From positions 4,776,334 through 4,840,333 of the forward strand of contig OY987225.1 in NCBI GenBank assembly GCA_963920705.1: a stretch of 64,000 bases of DNA, written 5' to 3'. Below the pieces are notes generated by a model. The model was not told the DNA's origin. It was given only the letters and a program-made list of their open reading frames with translations, and did no database searches. This document shows, piece after piece, positions 1 through 9,251 of the stretch (its first letter is position 1; each line of letters opens with the position of its first letter). The position numbers were made by a program, and so were the translations under genes. The DNA is from Odiellus spinosus. Lineage: Eukaryota > Arthropoda > Arachnida > Opiliones > Phalangiidae.

Positions 1-2788
1 ATCTTTTCGCGTAATGATGAACTTCGTAGACCTCCATGATGACGTATCCACCTTCAACCGCTATGTACAATTCGGGGGTGGTCCATACACCTTCCAAAGC
101 TCGTTCTTCGTCAGTATGATCGCATGATTCAACATCATTTTCTACGCATGTGCGACATAATGCGAAAAAAAGCTTTTTCCTCGTTCGGTATGGTAAAGCG
201 GGTATATAGGCGTCTTTTTTAGGTAATACTTTGCAAGAAATTAATCCAAAATAAAAATTTGTTTCGTAATTAAAATTTCGCGTAATTACTTCCGGGTGAT
301 CTCGAGGATAGTCTTTTGTCTTGCAAACGTAAGGATAAGGCTGCATACATCGTAATATAATATCCTTTCTTCCGGTTGAACCTTATAATACAACTTGAAA
401 CATTCTGTCCGACCACCGTATAGCGCAGACCTGGGACCGATGGGTGAACGAAATTTGAGTAGGGTGCAAAAGTTTTTCATTTCCGAGTTGTTTTTTAACA
501 TTTCGTCAAATTCACAACTCCATATTTGAACGTATTCGGCATTCGGAGCCGTGGCTTTGATACAATCATCTCGATCCAAGGTTCTTTCGTACAAATTCTT
601 GAAGGTATCTTGTAGGAGGGGGTTCCGTTGACTTCCTTTCGTGTGAAGAGGGCATCCGTGCATGAAATCACCGTCATATTGAAAGATTATTTCTGGATCG
701 GTAGAGTATCCATCCACCGGGAAACGACCAATTTTCTTTTCCCCTTCCAAGGAAAGCGTTGTTCGAATTTTTATACCTCTCTTCTGTTCTTCCCAAGCCA
801 GCCATTTCAAAGCCGATTGACTTCGATTACATTTATTTCCATATCCATTAGCGGGGACCACGCCTAAACTATACTCTTCCAAATACCTGTGCAGAAAAAA
901 GTTCGTACACGCACCGGCGATAGTTAAAGCGTTCATATTCGTCACGTCAAATCTCGTTTCTCTCACAAAGAGTTCCCGAAATTTATCATTTCCTTGTAAA
1001 ACTTTAACATCCATGATGGTATAGTGTTCCAATTCTTCGCGTAAATTATAAACCGGTTATTTCTTTTTTTCTCGATAATCTTTTTCCTTCATATGTTCGG
1101 GTTGGAAATATTCTATCGCTGTAACAGATCCAACGTACTCCATATGGGTTTCATCGTGAAAAATATATGGGAAAAATTGTTTCTCATCCTCGAGGGAAAA
1201 GTTCGAAGGGGTTGAGAAATAAAATTAAAGGAATCGATAAATTTAATTTTGGAATATGGTAAAAAGATTCCTAATAATTTCCTTCCGTCAAAAACTACGC
1301 TAAATTTAACCGAAATTTTTAACAAATTGTTTAAAATAAAAAACGAGTCGAACCCTTTGCTATTGTGAGCCATTACTGTGACGTTTTCAAAGACCGGAAG
1401 TGTTTTTTTAGTTCGTTTTGATTCGTGTTGCATAATTGTCTCTTTCGTCTGGAAAAGTAGTTCAAAAACTGCGTAACGCAATCGAATCCACGAAGGATGT
1501 TATAAGCGTATTGTTTCTCTCCTTTTTCCATGGCACTGATTATTAAAACGGGGACGTGTTCGCCATATTTGACGATCGACTCAGAGTCAAAGTAACATCG
1601 CCGCATCTTTTCGTATTTAGTTATTAACGGCATAACGTAACAATAATTTTTCTCATGTCGAATTAAACAGTTTTGACATTGCATAGAACCTTCATGATTT
1701 TCAGTTATTTCTAAACCACATTCTAAACACCGTTTAAAGTTTTCACAAGTACCGTTAGCAACGTGCATATCAAAACACACTTGCCCTTTAAAATAACGAT
1801 AACATTTACGACATCTAATCGGTATTAAAAGTTTTTCTTCGTGAAACACGTTTAAAGTTTTACATCGATTACATTTTACTGTAGTCGCGCACTCGTGTTT
1901 TTTAATTTTAGAATGTTTATGAAATATTTTTAAACACTTTGAACAATATGTTTCACCGCCTTTTAAGAAATGAAAATCTTTAAGCACGTGAACGTGATCA
2001 TCATTAAATAAGACGAGAAAGATTTGTTTTTCTCGATAAGACCCCACAAAATAATTTTCCAAATTATCAACTCTAACAACAACAATCTGATACTCTTGTA
2101 AATAGTTTTGAAATTGTTGAATATTATTTAAATCAACGGCTCCGGGTTCAATATTGGCTTGACGATATAACTTTAACGCTTCCATTTTTTGTAAAGGATA
2201 ACTACAATCTTTGATTTTTCGGTAATACGATTTCTCATCATTCGACTGTTGATGTTTTTTGTTCTGAATCCTTTCATATCTCATGTTTGCTAAATAAATT
2301 CCAATCACCAACGCTCTTCCGAAACATAAATCATCGTTATTTTCGATGTAAATATAATTTGGGTTGGTTTTGAAAAAGCTATCAAAAGGTATAACGTTTC
2401 TAGCGTTAAAGGATTTTTAACGAGTTCCAACCGGAACTTCGCCCAGAACACGACGAGCCGTTAATTCATTTACATTCATCAATCTTAAATTGATCGGATT
2501 TTGCAATTCATCTGATCTTATGCAAAACCTAACCCGATTATATCCTTGATAACCTTGTAATAATTCACTCGAGATCGAATTAATGATACTGAGAAATGTT
2601 TCGTGAACTTCGGTTAGTTTAATTCGATCCAAATTTTAAAATTTTACTTTAAATTCCAACTGGTGACATTTATATTTCAATGATTTTTTATTAAGAGTTC
2701 TTTCGCAAAAATAATATTGTTTCGGGTTATATTTAAAACTTAAATTGAGAGGTTCATTTTCCTCGTACGAGGAGTCTGAGCTACTCAT
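1..2788 (-). pseudogene. Polinton/Maverick-type protein-primed DNA polymerase B, decayed and cut by the window edge
   Basis: Replicative family B polymerase of Polinton elements; it would copy the element's DNA from a protein primer. Seen in order on the minus strand: an N-terminal region; a Cys-rich block around 1680-1960 (many CxxC pairs, e.g. CRKCYRYFKGQVC); an Exo I-like YFDSES near 1580; an Exo II-like AHNSKGFDSFF near 1345; an Exo III-like YTIMD near 1020; then LYGGRTECFKLYY and YYDVCSL (polymerase motif A region) near 345-425, with recognisable coding continuing to position 1. The remaining polymerase motifs lie outside the window. In-frame stops stand at 2633-2635 and 2414-2416, and the frame shifts near 1440, 1050-1110 and 330. 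The first ATG is at 2788, with the frame open back to 2880 just beside a mariner insertion, so the true start may be lost. Family call is sure; non-function is clear. Confidence 0.9.
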
Positions 2789-3416
2789 TTTAAGTGAAAT
2801 ATATTCTCGAAAAGATTCAAGTTTTGATGCAATTTGTGTATTCTCTCCAAAAAGCGCTAAATGGTTTTTTAATACCACCAGGTGGTTGAAAATTGATACT
2901 TAAAAAGCGAGTTATACAGGGTGTTTCTGAAAGGTCTGGAAAAAATGAAGGGGGTTTTTCGTGTGGTCAGACTGAGTGAAAAAGGTTAATGAACCTTTAG
3001 TCTTACGTGCTGCGTTGCTTAGTTATGAGCCCTTGAAAATAGTCCTCAAAAATACGAAAAACGACCGAAAGGTGTAGGTAAGACTGTGCCTTTGACCATT
3101 ATTGTTTTTCATATTAATTGTGCATAAGCTAATAATCGAAAGATAAGTGAAACAAGGTGTTTATTAACTAAAAAAAGCGTATCAACATGTTTAGGAGTGC
3201 AATCATTAACTTTGGTCAGAAGTACTTGAACTGAAAGTGTGGTTTATTACGTGTGTTTAGGGTGTTGAAAAGGGAATTTTACAAGAAACCATTATTAATT
3301 AATATAATTATCAATTGTTTAATAATCGGAATCAGAAGTATTTACAAAAAATGTTCCAAATGCATTCCGTCAGCGTTGATACCCACTTGAGCCCGTCTAA
3401 TAAATGATTGTTTAAC

Positions 3417-3957
3417 TCATTCGAAGATCCCTGGTGTGTTGCGTATGGTTTCGCATGCATCAATAATCCTTTGACGTAGATCTTCCACGTCACGCACTTC
3501 ACTAACATGAACAAAGTCCTTAAGGTGGCCCCAAAGAAAGAAATCACAAGGGTTTAGGTCCGGAGATCTGGCTGGCCACTCAACCGTTCCGCCACGACCA
3601 ATCCACCTCAAATTGAACGTTTCATTAAGGAAGGCCCTATCTAGGAGAGAAAAATGAGGTGGTGCACCGTCATGCATCAACCACATGTCTCGTCTCAAGG
3701 CCAATGGTTCGTCTTCAAGAAGCTCGAACAGATTGTCTACAAGAAATCGGAGATATGCCTCACCATTAAGCCTTGGCTGCAAAAAGAATGGTCCAATTAA
3801 ATGGTCACCATCAATTCCGCACCAGACGTTTAAGCAGAATTGAACTTGGTGAGCCCTAACACTTGTAGCGTTGGGGGTTTTGTTGCGCCCACTGATGCCT
3901 GTTGTGCATGTTCAATATGCCATCACGGGAAAAATTGGCCTCATCCGTAACTAAATA
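3417..3957 (-). pseudogene. Mariner-like transposase fragment, left arm
   Basis: DDE-type transposase remnant read outward from the palindrome centre. The first catalytic Asp region (VTDEANFSRDG) lies near 3950, the second (MHDGAPPHFSL) near 3665, and the third region (SPDLNPCDFFLWG) near 3550. A frameshift near 3870 separates the first Asp from the rest. The helix-turn-helix N-terminus is missing. The protein part 3417-3782 is about 80 percent similar by eye to the opposite arm, so both arms have drifted since duplication. Non-functional. Confidence 0.85.
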
Positions 3958-4008
3958 GTTTTTAGGGGAAGTTGATTCTTTAAGGGCTTGGAGTCCAAGC
4001 CCTTAACG

Positions 4009-4598
4009 AAACGGATTACCCGAGAAGACTGGACTTTTGTCAGTGGTTTATCGCTCAACATCAAGACATCAACTTACCCCAAGACCTTTTAGTTACGGAT
4101 GAGGCCAATTTTTCCCGTGATGGCATATTGAATATGCACAACAGGCATCAAGGGGCGCAACAAACCCCCCCCCCCGCTACAAGTGTTAGGGCTCACCAAG
4201 TTCAATTCAGCTTAAACGTTTGGTGCGAAATTGTTGGTGACCATTTAATTGGACCATTCTTTTTGCAGCCAAGGCTTAATGGTAAGGCATATCTCCGATT
4301 TCTTCAAGACAATCTGTTCGAGCTTCATGAAGACGTACCATTGCCCTTGAGACGAGACATGTTTATGCACGACGGTGCACCACCTCATTTTTCTCTCCTA
4401 GTTAGGGCCTTCCTTAATGAAACATTCCCTTTGAGGTGGATTGGTCGTGGCGGAACGGTTGCGTGGCCAGCCAAATCTCCGGACCTAAACCCTTTTGATT
4501 TCTTTCTTTGGGGCCACCTTAAGGACTTAATTTATGTTAGTGAAGTGCGTGACGTGAAAGATCTACGTCAAAGGATTATTGATAATTATGGTAATTAA
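4009..4598 (+). pseudogene. Mariner-like transposase fragment, right arm
   Basis: Mirror copy of the left-arm fragment. Coding similarity can be followed from about 4009 (RLDFCQWFIAQHQ) through VTDEANFSRDG near 4092, MHDGAPPHFSL near 4365 and SPDLNPFDFFLWG near 4480. A run of eight C near 4165 sits where the frame is uncertain, and two residues are missing just before the second Asp compared with the other arm. The N-terminal DNA-binding domain is absent. The frame ends at TAA 4596-4598, earlier than in the opposite arm. Confidence 0.85.
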
Positions 4599-5076
4599 TA
4601 ATGGTTTCTTGTAAAATTCCCTTTTCAACAACCGAAACACACGTAATAAACCACACTTTTAAGTTCAAGCACTTCTGACCAAAGTTAATGATTGCACACT
4701 CCTAAACATGTTGATTCGCTTTCTTTAGTTAATAAATATCTTGTTCCCTTATCTCTCGATAATTAGCTTATGCACAATTGATATGAAAAACAATAATGGT
4801 CAACGGCACAATCTTACCTACACCTTTCTGTCGTTTTTCGTATTTTTGAGGACTATTTTCAAGGGCTCATAACTACGCAACGCAGCGCGTGAGACTAAAG
4901 GTTCATAAACCTTTTTCACTCAGTCTGACCCCACGAAAAACCCCCTTCATTTTTTCCAGACCTTTCAGAAACACCCTGTATGTGATAAATCGTAATGAAA
5001 AAACGCTTCAAAACATTTAAGATCATGATAATATTTAAACACTTTACAAGTTATATTATTTTCTATAATTTTCAGA

Positions 5077-5547
5077 TCAAGCATGTTTAATTGTTTTATT
5101 AAAAACACACTCGTCATAATTTTTTGATATTAATATTCTATCTGTATATTCAAGTGTTTCAGACGCTTTTCGTAATTGTTCTAATATCAATTCACGTATG
5201 ACAGCTACGTTTTTTTCACGCAAATAAATTTCATAACCGTTAATATATGTAACACGTGATTTCATTTTCGGATAATCATTACAAAAATTATTTGTAAGAT
5301 ATATTGGATTTATAAACTTCATCGTATTAATACTAAAATATACTTGTCCTTGATAAGTTCTAATTACATACATATATCCTATTAAACCAGTCTGTTCTAA
5401 GTGTAATAAAAGTGTTACGTATTCTTCGTAATCTTCAAGTATCAGGTCAAAATCATCATGTAGGTTCACTTCTTTTTTGAATTCTCGATACCTACATCTA
5501 CGACAGATCGCATGCATAGCGATAATTTGAAGACTTGGTGGATTCAT
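5077..5547 (-). CDS. Unrecognised 156-aa protein of the minus-strand cluster
   Basis: Intact frame from ATG 5547 to a stop at 5077-5079. I do not recognise the family. The N-terminus reads MNPPSLQIIAMHAIC followed by a CxxC pair (residues 15 and 18) in a basic stretch. The middle (40-90) is acidic, then aromatic-rich with IGYMYVIRTYQG. The C-terminal third is a charged likely helix (YLREKNVAVIRELILEQL). It resembles the proteins at 5563-5748 and 6106-6579 in start, spacing and the pattern C-x2-YP before the last helix, so these are probably one paralogous family. It is last in a run of tightly spaced genes (15 bases after the upstream one). Function unknown; the context suggests a virus-like accessory gene. 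Confidence 0.6.
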   Translation of the reverse strand: MNPPSLQIIAMHAICRRCRYREFKKEVNLHDDFDLILEDYEEYVTLLLHLEQTGLIGYMYVIRTYQGQVYFSINTMKFINPIYLTNNFCNDYPKMKSRVTYINGYEIYLREKNVAVIRELILEQLRKASETLEYTDRILISKNYDECVFNKTIKHA

Positions 5548-5562
5548 CTCAACAAGAATAAA

Positions 5563-5748
5563 TCAACCAATTGCAAATAAAAGCTCCATGTATTGTTCAT
5601 AATCTTTATATATCAGATCATAATAATCTGGCAGTTTCAATTCTTTTTTAAGATTTTGAAAGTGACGTCTGCGACAGTTAAGATCTTGATAGCGATATCT
5701 GCAACAGATTAGGCGTATTACCAGCATTTCAAGACTTAATGGGTTCAT
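5563..5748 (-). CDS. Truncated paralog (61 aa) of the 5077-5547 gene
   Basis: Starts MNPLSLEMLVIRLICC and goes on with a basic stretch and an acidic YDLIYKDYEQYMELL block, matching residues 1 to about 55 of the following gene. It then stops where the longer copy continues LEQTGLIGY, so it looks like a duplicate that lost its C-terminal two thirds. Its ATG overlaps the stop of the upstream gene by four bases (ATGA). It may still be translated as a short protein, or it may be dead. Confidence 0.5.
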   Translation of the reverse strand: MNPLSLEMLVIRLICCRYRYQDLNCRRRHFQNLKKELKLPDYYDLIYKDYEQYMELLFAIG

Positions 5749-6071
5749 AATAAATTTTCAATGTCCTGAGGGTCTAAGGCTTTTAGTCCAAGTACCGAAT
5801 GTGTTGAAAATGGTTTTTTACTATACTCGTAAGCGAACACGTTCATTTCTTCTTTCGAGTAAAAGACAACCTGTTTAAAATCGGGTATTTCTAGACACAT
5901 CAAATCGGTAATTCCGGCGCAACAAGGATTTGTCAAAAATGATATAAAATTCGAATAATCAAAAGAAAATTTATACAATTTAATAAGATAATCATCATGA
6001 TGTATATTATAAAACATTGGGTAAGATGGAGTAATATTGATAAAATCAACAATTGTAACAGGTCTTATCAT
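5745..6071 (-). CDS. Unrecognised 108-aa protein of the minus-strand cluster
   Basis: Intact frame beginning MIRPVTIVDFINITPSYPMFYN at 6071 and ending in the TGA shared with the next gene's ATG. Aromatic-rich, no obvious membrane segment, one CC pair (NPCCAGITDLMC). It does not share the MN-x-P-x-L start of its neighbours. It sits between two members of the paralogous family, with 34 bases upstream and a four-base overlap downstream. Function unknown. Confidence 0.55.
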   Translation of the reverse strand: MIRPVTIVDFINITPSYPMFYNIHHDDYLIKLYKFSFDYSNFISFLTNPCCAGITDLMCLEIPDFKQVVFYSKEEMNVFAYEYSKKPFSTHSVLGLKALDPQDIENLL

Positions 6072-6105
6072 TTTCTTTCACGAGTTCCGAATATTTTAAG
6101 TATAT

Positions 6106-6579
6106 TTAACTAAGAAAATGATCCAAAACACATTTTACAAGTTGAAAGTCAGTAATGAAGAAACCGTTAAAATATAGTTTACTTTTTTCTTCAATTAATT
6201 TCTTTTTCTTTTCATGGAATAGATATTCCAAATGAGCTTTACCACTTTCGGGCTGTATATTACAAAACTCACACAAAACATCGTATGGATAATGCTCACA
6301 CAAGACTTTAGGTAGTAAAATAGTAATACTCGAGAAACACACTACAGGCCATATGTATTTATGTTTATAATAATATTTCCTTGATAAACAAAAACCACCT
6401 CCCACAGATATCCAGTTAATTTCTTCTAGCATATATAAAAATTTACAGTATACGAAATGGTTTCTATAAATGTTTTTCAAACTTTTTGGGTTAATACCGG
6501 TATCAAACAAGCGTTTTGTAAATCCATTCTTCACTATCACGTTCATAGCTATAATGGATAAAGTGGGGGTATTCATCAT
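6106..6579 (-). CDS. Unrecognised 157-aa Cys-rich paralog of the minus-strand cluster
   Basis: Intact frame. It starts MMNTPTLSIIAMNVIV, like the 5077-5547 protein, and keeps its layout: a tyrosine-rich centre with LEEINWISVGGGF, then CEHYPYDVLCEFC (three Cys, possibly metal-binding), then a strongly basic helix rich in Lys/Glu. The ATG overlaps the upstream gene's TAA by one base (TAATG). Two adjacent ATG codons are possible starts. No family recognised. Its tight coupling to neighbours suggests virus-like gene packing rather than an ordinary insect gene. Confidence 0.6.
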   Translation of the reverse strand: MMNTPTLSIIAMNVIVKNGFTKRLFDTGINPKSLKNIYRNHFVYCKFLYMLEEINWISVGGGFCLSRKYYYKHKYIWPVVCFSSITILLPKVLCEHYPYDVLCEFCNIQPESGKAHLEYLFHEKKKKLIEEKSKLYFNGFFITDFQLVKCVLDHFLS

Positions 6580-6978
6580 TAAGCTTTCTTAGTACGTTTC
6601 ATTGGGGGTTTAACAACTTTTTCCTCGTTTTCACGCATGTCTTTCGCCACCTTGGCGACTATTTTTCGAATTAATTGACAATCCATGTTATTTTCAATAG
6701 CCATAAATTTAATTCTTTTTCCATCAGCTGTCCAAACATCGCTAAAGAGATTATTCTTTATAGCATCCCATTCATATATTTGAATATCTATATATCTATA
6801 TAGTCTGGGCTGGTAAGGATATAGAAAATAATTGAGAGTCCTTTTTCAAATCGTATTTTGGAACTATACCGCCTTGTTTCGCGATAGTACTTTCAAACTC
6901 ATCGTCAATATCAGCGTAGTCGGGATATCTTTCGTTTAAATCAAAGGTTTTACGCTTACCCAGAGAGGATGTATTCAT
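6579..6978 (-). pseudogene. First gene of the minus-strand cluster, with one frameshift
   Basis: ATG at 6978, about 50 bases downstream of a TATA box. The N-terminal part (MNTSSLGKRKTFDLNER onward, acidic) runs to a stop at 6796-6798. The second part is open in another frame from about 6810 to TAA 6579-6581 and ends in a basic tail (PPMKRTKKA). The join falls in a run of TATATAGA repeats near 6800, so a single slippage indel, real or a sequencing error, explains the break. The C-terminal half contains DAIKNNLFSDVW and a Lys-rich end. Family not recognised. The stop overlaps the next ATG by one base. Confidence 0.5.
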
Positions 6979-7026
6979 ATCGACAGTCAAGTTGATAATG
7001 TGTATGGATTCTAAAATTCCACTGGG

Positions 7027-7034
7027 TTTTTATA
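7027..7034 (-). promoter_or_regulatory. TATA box for the minus-strand small-gene cluster
   Basis: Minus-strand TATAAAAA within GGGTATAAAAACCC, about 50 bases before the first ATG (6978). With the closely spaced genes behind it, this is the only good TATA seen for the cluster. Confidence 0.55.
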
Positions 7035-7094
7035 CCCTTCAATTTTAGATTTTTTTTCCTCAAACGTCACGATTCTCGAGACGTAAATTTTCTA

Positions 7095-7410
7095 TCTGGG
7101 GTCGTTTTTTCATACTAGACTTAGGCATGATTCTGCGTTAGAGATATTTCTTCCTTTCAACCTAATAATTTTTATCCTCTTACTATTTTTTTGGTACTAA
7201 CCAAAGCCTATTCGTTTTTATAAAAATTGAGGGCAAGTTCTATAATTATTTTCGGGGGCCAGTTTTTTCATACTTGTTTTAGAAATCTTTTAGACAGTTT
7301 TGAAGATTAATGATATAACTAGTCTTTCTTCCTCTAACCTAGTAATTTTTTGTACATCGCAACGTAGTCACGCTTTTATAAAATTGAGGTTAAGTATGTA
7401 ATATGGAAGA
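7095..7410. repeat. Two diverged ~160-bp tandem copies, non-coding
   Basis: A segment beginning near 7099 (TTTTTTCATACT, then CTTCCTTTCAACCTA, then CGTTTTTATAAAA, then TTGAGG) recurs about 160 bases later with the same landmarks in order and many substitutions. AT-rich, no gene. It lies between two divergent TATA boxes. Confidence 0.6.
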
Positions 7411-7500
7411 ACAAACTTTTTTATAACTTTTATTCAGGTTATAGGAAAGAAATGAAACGCTTTTTATCTATTTATTCAAAAATGCAGGTTAAAAATTTAG

Positions 7501-7508
7501 TATAAAAA
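7501..7508 (+). promoter_or_regulatory. TATA box for the plus-strand spliced gene
   Basis: TATAAAAA 106 bases upstream of the ATG at 7607. It faces away from the minus-strand TATA at 7027-7034. Confidence 0.5.
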
Positions 7509-7606
7509 CTCTGATGTTTAACATTAGAAAGCATCACAAGTTTCTTGTCGTTCCACCGAAAACCAACTAACTTTTAATGCTCTTTGAACACCAGTCTCTC
7601 ATTGCC

Positions 7607-8145
7607 ATGGCCAGCTCAACGACTCGTAAGTATTTTTGAAACTTATTCTCTATGTAGATTATTCTAATAGATTATTTATAAATATTAGAACGCAGCACTC
7701 GCCATTTAAATCTAACTACTAAGAAGATAGCCGTATATCCAATAGGGACAAACTACGAATTAGTGATATTAGTGAAAACTTTAAACACCATCATCATACC
7801 CATGGTAGTTTGGGAATGTATACTTAAGAACAAAAAAACGATCGAGGACTCCTTCAAAACTTTTTTTACCGGTAAATTTACTGAACACTGACAACAACGT
7901 CACCATTCCATTATCTGAATGTGTTTATCACATTTTAATGGAACATGAAGAAGTGATAAAAATCACGTGATTTTTTTAATGAGCAAAAACCGTATTTAAA
8001 TTACATGTATCTGGCTATTTTAGAAGTCTTTAATAACTTTGAAAAAACTTATCTGGACCTTCATAACAATAGAATGGTTGCATTTATACATTTTAAACAT
8101 AGTTTGAGTAGTCACCGTTCTGAAATTGTAGCTTCTTTCATGTAA
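7607..8145 (+). pseudogene. Unrecognised gene with one short intron and two homopolymer frameshifts
   Basis: A 19-base first exon (MASSTT) ends at a perfect donor, GTAAGT, at 7626. A 63-base intron ends in TTAG at 7688, and exon 2 continues in frame (RSTRHLNLTTKKIAVYP and on) to TGA 7889-7891. Two further stretches in other frames look like its continuation: about 7868-7970 (contains LSECVYHILMEHEE) and about 7978-8145 (MYLAILEVFNNFEKTY to TAA 8143-8145). Both frame changes coincide with runs of seven T (7861-7867 and 7971-7977), so they may be slippage mutations or base-calling errors. Intact length would be near 175 residues. No family recognised. Confidence 0.45.
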
Positions 8146-8305
8146 AGAGAAGAGATGCGTGGAGAGTGTTTAAAAAAAGATAAACTGACCTTAAAACCAA
8201 TTTGTTTAAGTTTAGCAGATATGATTACTTATGCCTTGGTACATATTACATAATTTTTTATTTACATTAAAAAGGAACGTTTTTTACATTTAAAAGGAAG
8301 AAACC

Positions 8306-8370
8306 AAATCTGGAAGATTTTGAAATATTAATCGTAATTAATTCTCTCAATTTCAAAATCTTCCAGATTT
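8306..8370. repeat. 21-bp stem hairpin across the stop codon of the 8328-8687 gene
   Basis: 8306-8326 and 8350-8370 are perfect inverted repeats (AAATCTGGAAGATTTTGAAAT). The 23-base loop holds the stop codon (8328-8330). One arm is the coding sequence for the last residues; the other is in the 3' flank. Confidence 0.85.
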
Positions 8371-8687
8371 CGTTTATTAGGGAGAAGACTCTCAATATAT
8401 AAAGAAATTCCCATAAATTTAGCCGTTTTGCACCCCCTCCCATTAATGAAAACATTTACATTAAAATCAAAATCAAACATTTCAACGAGGGCTAGATAAT
8501 GCATGCATAGTTCGTTCATGCAGTAGAATGCTGAAAGTATGTGTGAAGGAAATGGATACACAGCTTCGTGTATGTCCTTAGAACCACAGTGTTCACACCA
8601 GACACTGAAACATATATTTTTATTTTGATTTGAACAATGTTGTACATGTTTTCGGCGAATATACATTTTTACTGATGAAAGGAGCAT
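8328..8687 (-). CDS. Small Cys/His-rich protein, 119 aa
   Basis: Intact ATG-to-TAA frame. Features: basic start with KMYIRRKHVQHC, then CEHCGSKDIHE (CxxC), then FYCMNELCMHYL, giving four Cys and two His that could form a zinc-ribbon-like site. The C-terminus is charged (EDFEIERINYD). No family recognised. A degenerate second copy lies 402 bases upstream (8730-9052) and conserves the same Cys/His positions and the phrase CMNELCMHYL, which suggests past selection on those residues. A good splice acceptor (TATGTTTCAG) lies inside the frame, but reading through keeps it open. Confidence 0.55.
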   Translation of the reverse strand: MLLSSVKMYIRRKHVQHCSNQNKNICFSVWCEHCGSKDIHEAVYPFPSHILSAFYCMNELCMHYLALVEMFDFDFNVNVFINGRGCKTAKFMGISLYIESLLPNKRNLEDFEIERINYD

Positions 8688-8711
8688 TTAAAATATAGGA
8701 AGAAACCAAAC

Positions 8712-8770
8712 CTGGAAGATTTTGAAATATTAATCGTAATTAATTCTCTCAATTTCAAAATCTTCCCGAT
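8712..8770. repeat. Second copy of the stop-codon hairpin
   Basis: CTGGAAGATTTTGAAAT (8712-8728) pairs with 8752-8768 with one mismatch; the loop again includes the stop codon (8730-8732). Confidence 0.75.
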
Positions 8771-9052
8771 TTCGTTTGTTAGGGAGAAGACTCTCAATAT
8801 ATAAAGAAATATCTAGAGTTTTTGAGACTCTACACCCCCATAATTAGTAAAAACATTTACATAATAAGATGTATTGTGAATATAGAATTTAACGTTGGTT
8901 AGATAGTGCATGCAAAGTTCATTCATGCAGTAGATTGTTGGAAATGGATATGATGGAAACGGATTCGCAACTTCGTGCGTTTCCGTAGATCGACAATACG
9001 GGCAGTTTTGACTGAAAAATAAATTTTTATTTTATAGACTTGAACAATGTGT
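8730..9052 (-). pseudogene. Degenerate tandem copy of the Cys/His-rich gene
   Basis: Matches the 8328-8687 gene over its length at an offset of 402 bases. It keeps CPYCRSTETHE, CMNELCMHYL and the C-terminal EDFEIERINYD, but has an in-frame TAA near 9035, a TAG at 8813-8815, a frameshift just after that, and no clear ATG. The paired metal-binding-type Cys are retained. Confidence 0.6.
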
Positions 9053-9251
9053 TGTTTGTTGATATGCTGTATACGCGATCGGGCAAAGCTTACAACTTAC
9101 AAAAAGGGAAAATGGAGTATGGCTTTAAAGTAAAAGAATTATCTGCCGGAATCTAGCGACATATAAACCCCCCTTCTCCACCGATATCCTCCCACCCAAG
9201 ATCAGGAGTTCGAATACGTATTGTCGGTGGAACCTGACGGGTCTCGGGTGG
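9053..9251. other. Intergenic, possible 5' part of the next fragment
   Basis: Contains a short open stretch on the plus strand (EFEYVLSVEPDGSR, near 9209-9251) in a different frame from the following fragment and probably part of the same broken gene. Nothing else seen. Confidence 0.35.

Larger units (their letters stand above)
2917..4978. mobile_element. Fold-back (inverted-duplicate) Tc1/mariner-like element
   Basis: The two ends are inverted copies of each other: CAGGGTGTTTCTGAAAGG at the left and its complement at the right. Each is flanked by TA (2915-2916 and 4979-4980), the target site duplicated by Tc1/mariner elements. The inverted similarity continues inward for about 1 kb per arm and meets at a perfect 13+1+13 palindrome centred on 3993. 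Each arm carries the 3' part of a transposase gene, so the two copies read outward from the centre. The left arm lacks roughly 80 bases near the centre that the right arm keeps. Neither arm holds the N-terminal DNA-binding part. It interrupts the minus-strand virus-like genes. Confidence 0.85.

Noticed and set aside
628..867. Plus-strand frame opposite the polymerase
   Set aside because: Lies wholly over recognisable polymerase coding on the other strand; no motif of its own.
8580..8640. Intron in the Cys/His-rich gene (acceptor TATGTTTCAG)
   Set aside because: The frame is open through it with a good ATG upstream, and no matching donor is needed.
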